From: JAVEVH01 sp034005145
GTDB lineage: Bacteria > Patescibacteriota > Dojkabacteria > SC72
Reading direction: 5' to 3'
Assembly: GCA_034005145.1 (NCBI GenBank)
Contig: JAVEVH010000018.1
Span: forward strand, 1-13,582
Length of the DNA: 13,582 nt
The notes under the pieces are model-generated. The model did not search any database, was not told where the DNA came from, and saw nothing but the letters and a program-made list of their open reading frames with translations. The position numbers and the translations under genes are program-made. Below are positions 6,665 to 12,487 of the stretch, piece by piece (the stretch's first letter is position 1; each line of letters opens with the position of its first letter).

Positions 6665-7804
6665 CTATTCAATATTAATATAGTTTTTTCGTTCATACTC
6701 TCTCATTTTTTCTTTAAGAAGACTCTTAAGATATTCCTGATTATTAAGCTCTAGATTTTTTGCATTCTGAATACAGTGAGGAGGAGGTAATTTATGATCT
6801 TCAAACCAAAGTATACTTTGTGGTATACATCTATCACATTTATCTTTTACATTACACCCATCACAGCCCTGTTTAGATAATGAAAGGAATTTTTTAAAAA
6901 CATCTCCATTCCATATTTCTTTTATACTTTTCTCTCTAATATTTTCAAATTTAAGATACTCAGAAGGTATATTTACTCTAGCTAAAGGACAAGGAGAAAC
7001 TAAACCATCCGAATTAATTTCACAGAAACTTCTAGCTGCTGGACATTGATAGTAGTACTTACTTTTTTTCTTCTTCGCAGAAGCAAATGGCATATCAATA
7101 TAGTTAACGAATATGTCATTTTCTTCACAAACCTTCTTTATGTTCTCCCATTTATTTTTTTCTAATTCTGAATCAGAAGCAAAAATATCTAAGTTATCAA
7201 AGGATCTACCTGATGTTGAAATTGTTGAGAGATACCAACTAATTGGCTTTAACTCTAATATTAAAGCCAACATCTCATCCATTCTATTAATGTTTCCTTT
7301 ATGTATACATGTCGCTATTGTAAAAGGTATATTTTCCTCCTTTAACCTTTTTAGATTGTTTAATGTTCTATTAAACTCTCCCTCATTTATTTCCTTTTTT
7401 ACATCTCTTCTAATATATCCATTACTAATATAATCTGGGCCATCTAAACTAATCTTAAGCCCTATTAATAATTCTTCAAGCTCTTTGATTTTTTTTAATA
7501 CCTTCTCAGAAAACAAACCGTTAGTAGTCATTATAAAGTGGAGTTTATGTTTCTTAAGAGAGTCTAATATCTCTATAAAATCGGGATGTACAGTAGGTTC
7601 CCCTCCAGAGATATTTACATAGAAGACATTGTTCTTTACTAAATCTTGGAATACTAAATCCCACTCTTTCCCATTTAATTCATTAGGAGGTACATACATA
7701 CCGTAATTACCGTAGCAATGAAGACATCTTTGATTACATCTAGAGGTTAGAATGATGTAGCAGTCATGGGGAGTTTTAACTTGTTTAATAGTTTTTGGTA
7801 GCAC
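6665..7804 (-). CDS. Radical SAM/SPASM peptide-modifying enzyme
   Basis: This 379-residue protein has the radical SAM cluster motif C23-NQR-C27-LH-C30, the SAM-binding SGGEP (66-70), and a C-terminal SPASM region with C254, C261, C272, C314, C317, C323, C326 and C344, which can hold auxiliary Fe-S clusters. SPASM enzymes modify ribosomal peptides (sactipeptides, PQQ, mycofactocin) or mature sulfatases; the PqqD-like neighbour favours a peptide substrate. Expected chemistry is radical C-S, C-C or C-O bond formation, or decarboxylation, on the peptide at 3292-3417. The start is GTG at 7804. It is the only usual start codon between an in-frame TAG about 11 codons upstream and the Cys motif, and no Shine-Dalgarno site precedes it. 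This is the first gene of the block and would be transcribed from the promoter at 7838-7866. Confidence 0.93.
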   Translation of the reverse strand: MLPKTIKQVKTPHDCYIILTSRCNQRCLHCYGNYGMYVPPNELNGKEWDLVFQDLVKNNVFYVNISGGEPTVHPDFIEILDSLKKHKLHFIMTTNGLFSEKVLKKIKELEELLIGLKISLDGPDYISNGYIRRDVKKEINEGEFNRTLNNLKRLKEENIPFTIATCIHKGNINRMDEMLALILELKPISWYLSTISTSGRSFDNLDIFASDSELEKNKWENIKKVCEENDIFVNYIDMPFASAKKKKSKYYYQCPAARSFCEINSDGLVSPCPLARVNIPSEYLKFENIREKSIKEIWNGDVFKKFLSLSKQGCDGCNVKDKCDRCIPQSILWFEDHKLPPPHCIQNAKNLELNNQEYLKSLLKEKMREYERKNYINIE

Positions 7805-7805
7805 G

Positions 7806-7838
7806 TTAGTTTGTAAGATAGTTAACTTACGTTGCTAA
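7806..7838. repeat. Imperfect inverted repeat in the operon leader
   Basis: TTAG...GTAAG (7806-7817) faces CTTAC...CTAA (7826-7838) across 8 nt. The inner 5-bp GTAAG/CTTAC arms are perfect and the outer 4-bp TTAG/CTAA arms match. It overlaps the end of the -10 box and the predicted transcript start, so it could be an operator or a leader hairpin. The evidence is symmetry only. Confidence 0.35.
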
Positions 7839-7866
7839 TTATAGCAAGAAACCTTATGAATAATAA
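7838..7866 (-). promoter_or_regulatory. Extended -10 promoter for the RiPP-like operon
   Basis: On the minus strand TGCTATAAT (7846-7838) is a perfect extended -10 box. A weak -35, TTATTA (7866-7861, 3 of 6), lies 17 nt upstream. Transcription from about 7831 would give a 27-nt leader before the GTG at 7804. It is the best promoter in the gap between the small acidic gene and the radical SAM gene. Confidence 0.55.
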
Positions 7867-7893
7867 GTAAAAGCAATAAATTATAATACAGAT

Positions 7894-8217
7894 TTAATCC
7901 TTATGCTTACTATATGTTTTCTCTGCCTTATACTCCCTCTTTAAATCAATATCATCCCCGATATCCTCTTTTACATTCCCATCCTCTACTACTCCTTTTA
8001 ACATATCTTTACCATCATCTTGATCTGTTTGAAATCTATAATCCTTGTCAGAAGTCTCATCTACTTCATCACTACCTAGACTATCTATAACCCTCACTAT
8101 TTTGTATATCTTCTCTTCATCTTTTTTACTTAATTTATAGAAATGTTTAACATTAAAATCTACTTCAAACTTTTTAATCTCTACACCATCCTTACTTCTA
8201 CCAAGAGTATATTTCAT
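7894..8217 (-). CDS. Small acidic protein of unknown function
   Basis: This 107-residue protein has no family I recognise. It starts MKYTLGRSKDGVEIKKFEVD with a likely short beta strand region, then a helix-like basic/acidic stretch around KLSKKDEEKIYKIVRVIDSL (28-47). From residue 48 it is strongly acidic and low in complexity (SDEVDETSDKDY, TDQDDGKD, EDIGDDID) and probably disordered, ending in a basic tail. There is no signal peptide, membrane segment or Cys. It lies 89 bp upstream of the radical SAM gene on the same strand and is divergent from the two membrane-protein genes. A TATGAT box ends 6 nt before its ATG, so it may be transcribed without a leader. Whether it belongs to the RiPP-like cluster is open. 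Confidence 0.65.
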   Translation of the reverse strand: MKYTLGRSKDGVEIKKFEVDFNVKHFYKLSKKDEEKIYKIVRVIDSLGSDEVDETSDKDYRFQTDQDDGKDMLKGVVEDGNVKEDIGDDIDLKREYKAEKTYSKHKD

Positions 8218-8223
8218 ACTAAT

Positions 8224-8229
8224 ATCATA
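8224..8229 (-). promoter_or_regulatory. -10 box next to the start of the acidic protein
   Basis: TATGAT on the minus strand is followed by 6 nt and then the ATG at 8217. Transcription would begin at or next to the A of ATG, giving a leaderless mRNA. No clear -35 is seen. Confidence 0.4.
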
Positions 8230-8254
8230 TTTAATATTTAGAAATATCTCAACT

Positions 8255-8268
8255 ATGGGTTACCCCAT
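8255..8268. repeat. Short inverted repeat in the divergent promoter region
   Basis: ATGGG and CCCAT (5 bp each) are separated by TTAC, midway between the two divergent starts at 8217 and 8309. It is the only G+C-rich patch in this 91-bp gap and could be a shared operator. It is short enough to be chance. Confidence 0.3.
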
Positions 8269-8294
8269 TCATATTGCTAAAAATATGAGAAGAA

Positions 8295-8300
8295 TATAAT
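8295..8300 (+). promoter_or_regulatory. Perfect -10 box next to the start at 8309
   Basis: TATAAT ends 8 nt before the ATG at 8309, so the transcript would start at about 8307-8309. A possible -35 is TTGCTA (8274-8279) at a short 15-nt spacing. GGAGGG (8303-8308) abuts the ATG and is too close to serve as a normal Shine-Dalgarno site, which favours a leaderless start. Confidence 0.45.
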
Positions 8301-8308
8301 ATGGAGGG

Positions 8309-8881
8309 ATGGAAGGCAAAGGAAAAAGAATCTTTCGTATATTAGGAATAGTCTCCCTCATCTTTGTATTAATATTTCTCGTATTTCTAAATATAACTGG
8401 CGTAGGAAGTGTCCTATATAGCAAGGTAGACTCTGTTGATACAGATACTACTGTAGATAATGGTTTAAAGTTAGATATATGGGAATTAGAAAGAGAGAAA
8501 CAGTTTTTAACAAGATACTGTGAGAATATGAAGGTATTACCAGATGAAGACTCCCAAACAGTAAAGATAGAGATAGAGTATTACACTGGTAAAATACCAA
8601 TAGAAACACTGTTAAATGTATACACCTCATACACACAAATATATGAAGTAGGAACCCTTAAAGAAGTAGAAAGTAATAACCTAGCATCTCCTGAACAGAT
8701 GAGGGTGTATAGGATAGAGATGATAGAAGATTCTGATACATATCTAGAGTATGTTAGTAACAGAAGTACCCCATATCTATACATAATTAAAGATATTAAT
8801 AGCTCTCTTTATCTAATAGACCCCATTATTAATAACCTAAGAGTTCTAATAGATGATACATATTACTTAGAAAGTATATAA
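8309..8881 (+). CDS. Membrane-anchored protein of unknown function (190 aa)
   Basis: The N-terminus is a short basic stretch (MEGKGKRIFR) followed by one hydrophobic segment at about 10-29 (ILGIVSLIFVLIFLVFLNI), so it is probably a single-pass protein with the rest outside the cell. The outer part begins with an acidic Thr-rich stretch (DSVDTDTTVD, about 41-50), followed by a mixed alpha/beta domain with many Tyr and acidic residues (YYTGKIPIETLLNVYTSY; RVYRIEMIEDSD; YLYIIKDINSSLYLID). I recognise no family and no catalytic motif. There is one Cys, in TRYCENM. It is followed after 5 nt by the larger membrane protein, which has a similar plan, so the two are likely co-transcribed and may work together. 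An unrelated 14-codon ATG frame starting at 8301 overlaps the start. Confidence 0.75.
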   Translation: MEGKGKRIFRILGIVSLIFVLIFLVFLNITGVGSVLYSKVDSVDTDTTVDNGLKLDIWELEREKQFLTRYCENMKVLPDEDSQTVKIEIEYYTGKIPIETLLNVYTSYTQIYEVGTLKEVESNNLASPEQMRVYRIEMIEDSDTYLEYVSNRSTPYLYIIKDINSSLYLIDPIINNLRVLIDDTYYLESI

Positions 8882-8886
8882 ATGGA

Positions 8887-10644
8887 ATGGATCAAATAAC
8901 TACAGAAATTAAAAAAGAGAAGAAGAAATTTCAAATAAGTGATAAGAAGATCTTCTTAGTCTTAGGAATTCTAATAGGAATAAATATATTAATAATGCTA
9001 TTCCTTTTAATGGCTGACCTCTCTCTTAGGAATGATACTACTCCTTCAAAGGAAGGATCTAATGTATTACAAGAAAAGAAAAACCAATTACTTACTGAAG
9101 TAGAGGGTCTTAGAGAAGCAAACCTTTGTGAAGATGAAGAAGAAGAAGTACAAGGAGAATCTATAGATGTAACTGTTGATTTCTATACAGAGTATAAAAC
9201 CCCGATTAAGATTCCTACTATATGTACCGATTGTACAATAAGAGAAGCAGGTATAGTCTCAGATTCTTCTGTTAACAGTTTAGAAGGCTTTAAATATTTA
9301 GTAGTTACAAAAGAAATAGAAAATGAATTTACTGGGGAGATGTTTACAGATATTGCCAGAGTAATAACAAACAGTACCTATACAGAAATATATCTCTTCG
9401 ATTACGAACTAGAAAGCTTTGTTAACAAAGACTTAGAATACAATATTAAATACAAACCTACACTAAAGAATAGTGTAACCCCGCAAGGTACAGAAATGAA
9501 CAAAATATTCCAAACAGAGGATGAATTTTTCTTTATTCCTAGATATTCTCTTAACAAAACAGTAGAGGAAGCTCCTGAAATAAAAATAGAACCATTTGAT
9601 TCAATTCAAGATTCCATAATATATGTAGATACAGAGGATTCAAACAAATTTTACCTTATAAACAATGAGCTTTTCTTAGTTCGATTAAACTACCAACCAT
9701 CTATTTCAGCTCCCTTAGAATATGATGAAGCATTTCCAATTACTTGGGAGGGTAGTATAGATAATAAATATAGTTTTGACTTTGGGTATGATGGATGTAG
9801 TTTAGATCCAGGATTAAGGACATCTGACGTATCAAAGGAAGATCTTAGGGTTACAGGATATAGGGATGGAACAGAGGAACCAATATATGAGTACAAAGAT
9901 ATAAATCATACAGATATTAAGAAAATTTATGAGCAAGATTATTTACCTATGGCAGATTACTATGAAGAGGAGAAAGGTGAGAAAGTACTCACCTATGAAG
10001 AGTTTGTAGCAGAACATCCAATAATCTTCTGGGAAGATGCTAGGGGAGTAACGATTGAATTCTACAATACTACCTTTGCATTGATAGGAGGCTGTGCGAA
10101 ACCAATCGTATATCTATATCCTCAACAACAAACAGATGTATCTGTAAAAGTACTACCTACAACAGGTTACCTTACATTCACATATCCTAAATATGATGAT
10201 ATATGGAATGTTACTGCTAACAGTAATGGTGTATTAACAGACTCTAAGGGAGATACATATGAATATCTATGGTGGGAATCTAAGAGTGATTTCTTACCTG
10301 AAAAAACAGATGGTTTTGTTGTAAGTCCTAATAGCTTAGATACATTCTTTGATCTTACATTAGGTAAAGCAGGCTTTATTCAAAAAGAGATAGATGATTT
10401 TAAAGAGTATTGGGTACCTACTATGAATAGTGAATATACTCCTTACTTTAGAATATCTTTCTTACAAAATGAAGAAGTAGATAGTATTGCTAAGCTATTA
10501 ATAACCCCTACTCCTAATACAGAATTAAGAATCTTTATGATATATGAAAGATTAGATTCATATATACAAATAGAGACTCAAGATATTCTTAATACACCTA
10601 GAAAAGGTTTTGTAGTAACTGAATGGGGTGGTACTAGAAGATAA
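8887..10644 (+). CDS. Membrane-anchored surface protein with a C-terminal 'AKPIVYLYP' domain
   Basis: This 585-residue protein has a charged cytoplasmic N-terminus (1-22), one membrane segment (about 23-46, IFLVLGILIGINILIMLFLL), a short coiled-coil-like stretch (about 60-80) and a long extracellular part. Paired Cys (CTDC, about 112-115) and GC402-403 may form disulfides. From C403 it has a domain I have seen in uncharacterised bacterial proteins, marked by CAKPIVYLYP, YPKYDDIWNVTAN, YEYLWWESK, and the ending FVVTEWGGTRR. Its function is not known to me. An acidic Tyr-rich linker (about 330-375) precedes it. It begins 5 nt after the 190-residue protein's stop. A two-protein surface complex is plausible but unproven. 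Nothing links it directly to the divergent RiPP-like operon except proximity. Confidence 0.85.
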   Translation: MDQITTEIKKEKKKFQISDKKIFLVLGILIGINILIMLFLLMADLSLRNDTTPSKEGSNVLQEKKNQLLTEVEGLREANLCEDEEEEVQGESIDVTVDFYTEYKTPIKIPTICTDCTIREAGIVSDSSVNSLEGFKYLVVTKEIENEFTGEMFTDIARVITNSTYTEIYLFDYELESFVNKDLEYNIKYKPTLKNSVTPQGTEMNKIFQTEDEFFFIPRYSLNKTVEEAPEIKIEPFDSIQDSIIYVDTEDSNKFYLINNELFLVRLNYQPSISAPLEYDEAFPITWEGSIDNKYSFDFGYDGCSLDPGLRTSDVSKEDLRVTGYRDGTEEPIYEYKDINHTDIKKIYEQDYLPMADYYEEEKGEKVLTYEEFVAEHPIIFWEDARGVTIEFYNTTFALIGGCAKPIVYLYPQQQTDVSVKVLPTTGYLTFTYPKYDDIWNVTANSNGVLTDSKGDTYEYLWWESKSDFLPEKTDGFVVSPNSLDTFFDLTLGKAGFIQKEIDDFKEYWVPTMNSEYTPYFRISFLQNEEVDSIAKLLITPTPNTELRIFMIYERLDSYIQIETQDILNTPRKGFVVTEWGGTRR

Positions 10645-10691
10645 AGATTAAATATATTTACTTCATTTAGTCTATATTTTATAATACCCTA

Positions 10692-10744
10692 ATCACCATA
10701 TGGAGTTAAGTCGCCTAAGGTTTCGACCGACCGCGGATCTCCAT
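10692..10744. repeat. Structured repeat, copy 1
   Basis: The unit starts ATCACCAT and forms an outer stem ATGGAG/CTCCAT (10700-10705 with 10739-10744). TTAAG follows, then a middle stem TCGC/GCGG (10711-10714 with 10733-10736, one U-G pair in RNA), then a small hairpin GGT-TTCG-ACC (10719-10728). The 19-nt core CCTAAGGTTTCGACCGACC (10714-10732) is identical in copy 2. It is about 53% G+C, in contrast to the AT-rich surroundings. It lies 47 nt after the stop of the surface-protein gene and is not inside any gene. Confidence 0.82.
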
Positions 10745-10797
10745 CACCATGGGCAAGTTAAGCAACCTAAGGTTTCGACCGACCGTTGATCTTGCCC
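10743..10797. repeat. Structured repeat, copy 2, overlapping the 3' end of the NYN gene
   Basis: This copy lies 52 nt from copy 1 in the core. The outer stem is GGGCAAG/CTTGCCC (10751-10757 with 10791-10797), the middle stem CAAC/GTTG (10763-10766 with 10785-10788), and the GGT-TTCG-ACC hairpin (10771-10780) and linkers TTAAG, CTAA, GACC and AT are the same as in copy 1. Both stems differ from copy 1 but still pair. On the plus strand the outer stem is followed by CCTTTGTTTTCTT, so it may also end transcripts of the 8309-10644 genes. On the minus strand it encodes the last ten residues of the NYN protein, including GRSKP, and its stop. Confidence 0.82.
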
Positions 10798-11294
10798 CTT
10801 TGTTTTCTTAATACCCCTCTTAAAGTTTCCAATATAAGGATATATTTCAAAAAATCTTTATACAATGTTGAGTACCTTTTATTTGGTACAAGCAATGCTT
10901 CTAGTTTGTTTTTCTTATGCAGATAGTTTACTAAGAAGTAGAAATCCCCATCGCCTGATACTATTACAGCTTTCTTGAAATTGTTTATCTCTATCATTGT
11001 AGTCATAGCTAGCTCAATATCTACATTACCCTTAATCGTGTATCTACCATCCTTTTTGTATCTAATTGCAGGTTTAAATACTAATGTATACCCTACCTTA
11101 GTAAGATATGAATACAATTTCTGATTACTCTTAATATAGCCTAAAAACAAGAAAGCCTTCTTAACATTGTACTTATCATTTAAATATATTCTAAACTTCT
11201 TAAAATCTAACTCCCATCCTCTACTCCTAATACCTAAATTAAGATTCTGACTATCTATGAATGCATAATTTACCCCTTTATGATTTTTGATCAT
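10767..11294 (-). CDS. NYN (PIN-like) domain protein, probable ribonuclease
   Basis: This 175-residue protein has the NYN fold signature: FIDSQNLNLG (12-21, acidic D14), GNVDIELAMTTM (89-100, D92) and VIVSGDGDF (110-118, D115 and D117). These are the acidic residues that bind the metal in PIN/NYN nucleases, and all are present. NYN proteins are thought to cut structured or processed RNA. It is cytoplasmic, with no extra domain. The last residues (about 166-175, ending NGRSKP) are encoded by repeat copy 2, and the stop TAG lies in the repeat core. A +1 shift would stay open through copy 2 and end at the same GRSKP-stop in copy 1. The start ATG has no Shine-Dalgarno site; a TACAAT box ends 8 nt upstream. 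The link to repeats at its 3' end suggests that they are its RNA partner or substrate, which is inference. Confidence 0.85.
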   Translation of the reverse strand: MIKNHKGVNYAFIDSQNLNLGIRSRGWELDFKKFRIYLNDKYNVKKAFLFLGYIKSNQKLYSYLTKVGYTLVFKPAIRYKKDGRYTIKGNVDIELAMTTMIEINNFKKAVIVSGDGDFYFLVNYLHKKNKLEALLVPNKRYSTLYKDFLKYILILETLRGVLRKQRGKINGRSKP

Positions 11295-11302
11295 AAAGAG
11301 AT

Positions 11303-11308
11303 ATTGTA
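11303..11308 (-). promoter_or_regulatory. -10 box next to the NYN gene start
   Basis: TACAAT on the minus strand (5 of 6 matches) ends 8 nt before the ATG at 11294. With no Shine-Dalgarno site present, a leaderless or near-leaderless transcript is likely. No convincing -35 is seen in the 40-bp gap. Confidence 0.38.
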
Positions 11309-11334
11309 CTCACCAAAGATTAAAAAGTATTGAA

Positions 11335-12306
11335 TTATTTCTCCAAGATAGATGCAATTATCCTCTTATGTTCATCTTCTAAAGTATCCTTGAAAATCTT
11401 TAAAGCTAACTCCTCTGTTCCCCATAACCTAAGTAATTTGTATTGATAATCATTAGGGAAATATCTCTTGCATTTCTCTAATAGATATTCATAATCAGAG
11501 TATGAATTACCTGGTGTTTTCTGTTTACCCCAAGGCTCAAACTGTCCCTCAGATATCTCTAAACCAAATCCCATTTCTTTTTGATACCTATGTAATTTCT
11601 TAATACTCATTGATAAAAGAGAGAAAGAAGTAATAGGATCTTTTGTAGGTATATTAGGTAATTTAAAATAGTAGTTAAACCCTAATACAAGAGATTGTGG
11701 AGTATATATCCCTTTATCAGAAATATCTTTAAAAAGCTCTACTACACTCTTTAGATTTTTTCTCCCTGCACTATTAAACATTACCCTGTTATTAGGAAAA
11801 TGACTCCTAAGTATCTCTGTTAAACTTAAGAGATATTCCTTAGACATTGTAATTCTCAATCTCCCAAATTTAAAGAAAGCTTCATTCTCTAACTGGAACA
11901 TTACATCATCCAACCTATTACCATACTTTTGTTTAAGAAGAGTTAGTAAGTTATCTAAGTATTCATATGAGTATTTAGCTATATCAGAATCAGGAGTAAC
12001 TATACTCTCCTTTACCTCAATATCTTTTGGAATATGATCCTCGGGCCATCTAAAGACTTTAATAGGGCCTACATTTAAACATACCTTACAATTATTTTTA
12101 AAAAGATATTCTAGATACTTATCATAGAAATCTAAAGATATCTCCTTATCCTTTTGTACTACATTCCATCTTAAACCTAATCTAATATCATCTATACCCA
12201 AATCCCTATTTATTACCTTTAACAAATCCAAAGGGTCCCTGCTTCCTATATATTTAGCATACTCCGGAGAGAAAGATGTACCTAGTACAATGGTATTATT
12301 CAACAT
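11335..12306 (-). CDS. Glycoside-hydrolase-like TIM-barrel protein (clan A type)
   Basis: I chose ATG at 12306 (323 residues) rather than the TTG two codons upstream, because the TTG abuts a perfect TATAAT box and has no Shine-Dalgarno site. The protein looks like a clan GH-A (beta/alpha)8 barrel. DDIRLGLRWNVVQ (39-51) fits the early strands, QLENEAFF (138-145) holds the Asn-Glu pair that marks the acid/base residue (E142), and LEISEGQFEPWG (249-260) holds the nucleophile candidate (E253) followed by the Q-x-EPW pattern seen in some GH5/GH42-like proteins. No signal peptide or membrane segment is present, so it would act inside the cell. The substrate is unknown and no family number can be fixed by eye. 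It stands alone, 40 bp upstream of the NYN gene on the same strand, and may share a transcript with it. Confidence 0.7.
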   Translation of the reverse strand: MLNNTIVLGTSFSPEYAKYIGSRDPLDLLKVINRDLGIDDIRLGLRWNVVQKDKEISLDFYDKYLEYLFKNNCKVCLNVGPIKVFRWPEDHIPKDIEVKESIVTPDSDIAKYSYEYLDNLLTLLKQKYGNRLDDVMFQLENEAFFKFGRLRITMSKEYLLSLTEILRSHFPNNRVMFNSAGRKNLKSVVELFKDISDKGIYTPQSLVLGFNYYFKLPNIPTKDPITSFSLLSMSIKKLHRYQKEMGFGLEISEGQFEPWGKQKTPGNSYSDYEYLLEKCKRYFPNDYQYKLLRLWGTEELALKIFKDTLEDEHKRIIASILEK

Positions 12307-12311
12307 ACTCA

Positions 12312-12317
12312 ATTATA
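12312..12317 (-). promoter_or_regulatory. Perfect -10 box next to the glycoside-hydrolase-like start
   Basis: TATAAT on the minus strand is followed by TGAGT and then the ATG at 12306, a 5-nt gap. This predicts a leaderless mRNA and supports ATG 12306 over TTG 12312 as the start. The -35 is weak at best (TTATTA, 12338-12333, at 15 nt). Confidence 0.45.
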
Positions 12318-12361
12318 CACTTCATTCTTTTTTAATAATATTAGGTCTTTTTACATATCTA

Positions 12362-12370
12362 TGATATACT
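12362..12370 (+). promoter_or_regulatory. Extended -10 promoter for the DEAD-box gene
   Basis: TGATATACT carries an extended -10 (TG, one base, then TATACT with 5 of 6 matches). A start near 12377 would give a leader of about 110 nt before the ATG at 12488. The -35 (TTAGGT, 12341-12346, 18-nt spacing) is weak. Confidence 0.42.
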
Positions 12371-12432
12371 CATACCTGTTTGATTAGATTTAAACGAAAT
12401 AATCGCCTCATATCCATATTAGGTTAAACATT

Positions 12433-12471
12433 TTTTATTTTCGGTTACCTCTATTAAAACTGAAAATAAAA
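12433..12471 (+). promoter_or_regulatory. Long stem-loop in the DEAD-box leader
   Basis: TTTTATTTTCGGTT (12433-12446) pairs with AACTGAAAATAAAA (12458-12471) over 14 bp with a single G-U pair in RNA and an 11-nt loop. It ends 16 nt before the ATG at 12488. The stem is AT-rich and not followed by a T-tract on either strand, so it is not a normal terminator. It may be a temperature- or helicase-sensitive leader element of the kind known for cold-shock genes, which is inference. Confidence 0.5.
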
Positions 12472-12487
12472 TTAAAAAAACTTAATC

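Noticed and set aside
8301..8345. 14-codon ATG mini-ORF overlapping the start of the 190-residue gene
   Set aside because: It lies directly after the -10 box and overlaps the real start in another frame; nothing supports its translation.
10692..10797. Short CRISPR array or tRNA-like element
   Set aside because: Only two units are present, with paired changes in the stems and no spacer-like unique insert between direct repeats. The GGTTTCGACC hairpin looks like a tRNA T-arm but there is no acceptor, D or anticodon arm.
12307..12312. TTG start giving a 325-residue glycoside-hydrolase-like protein
   Set aside because: The TTG directly abuts a perfect TATAAT box and adds only two residues; ATG 12306 is the better start.
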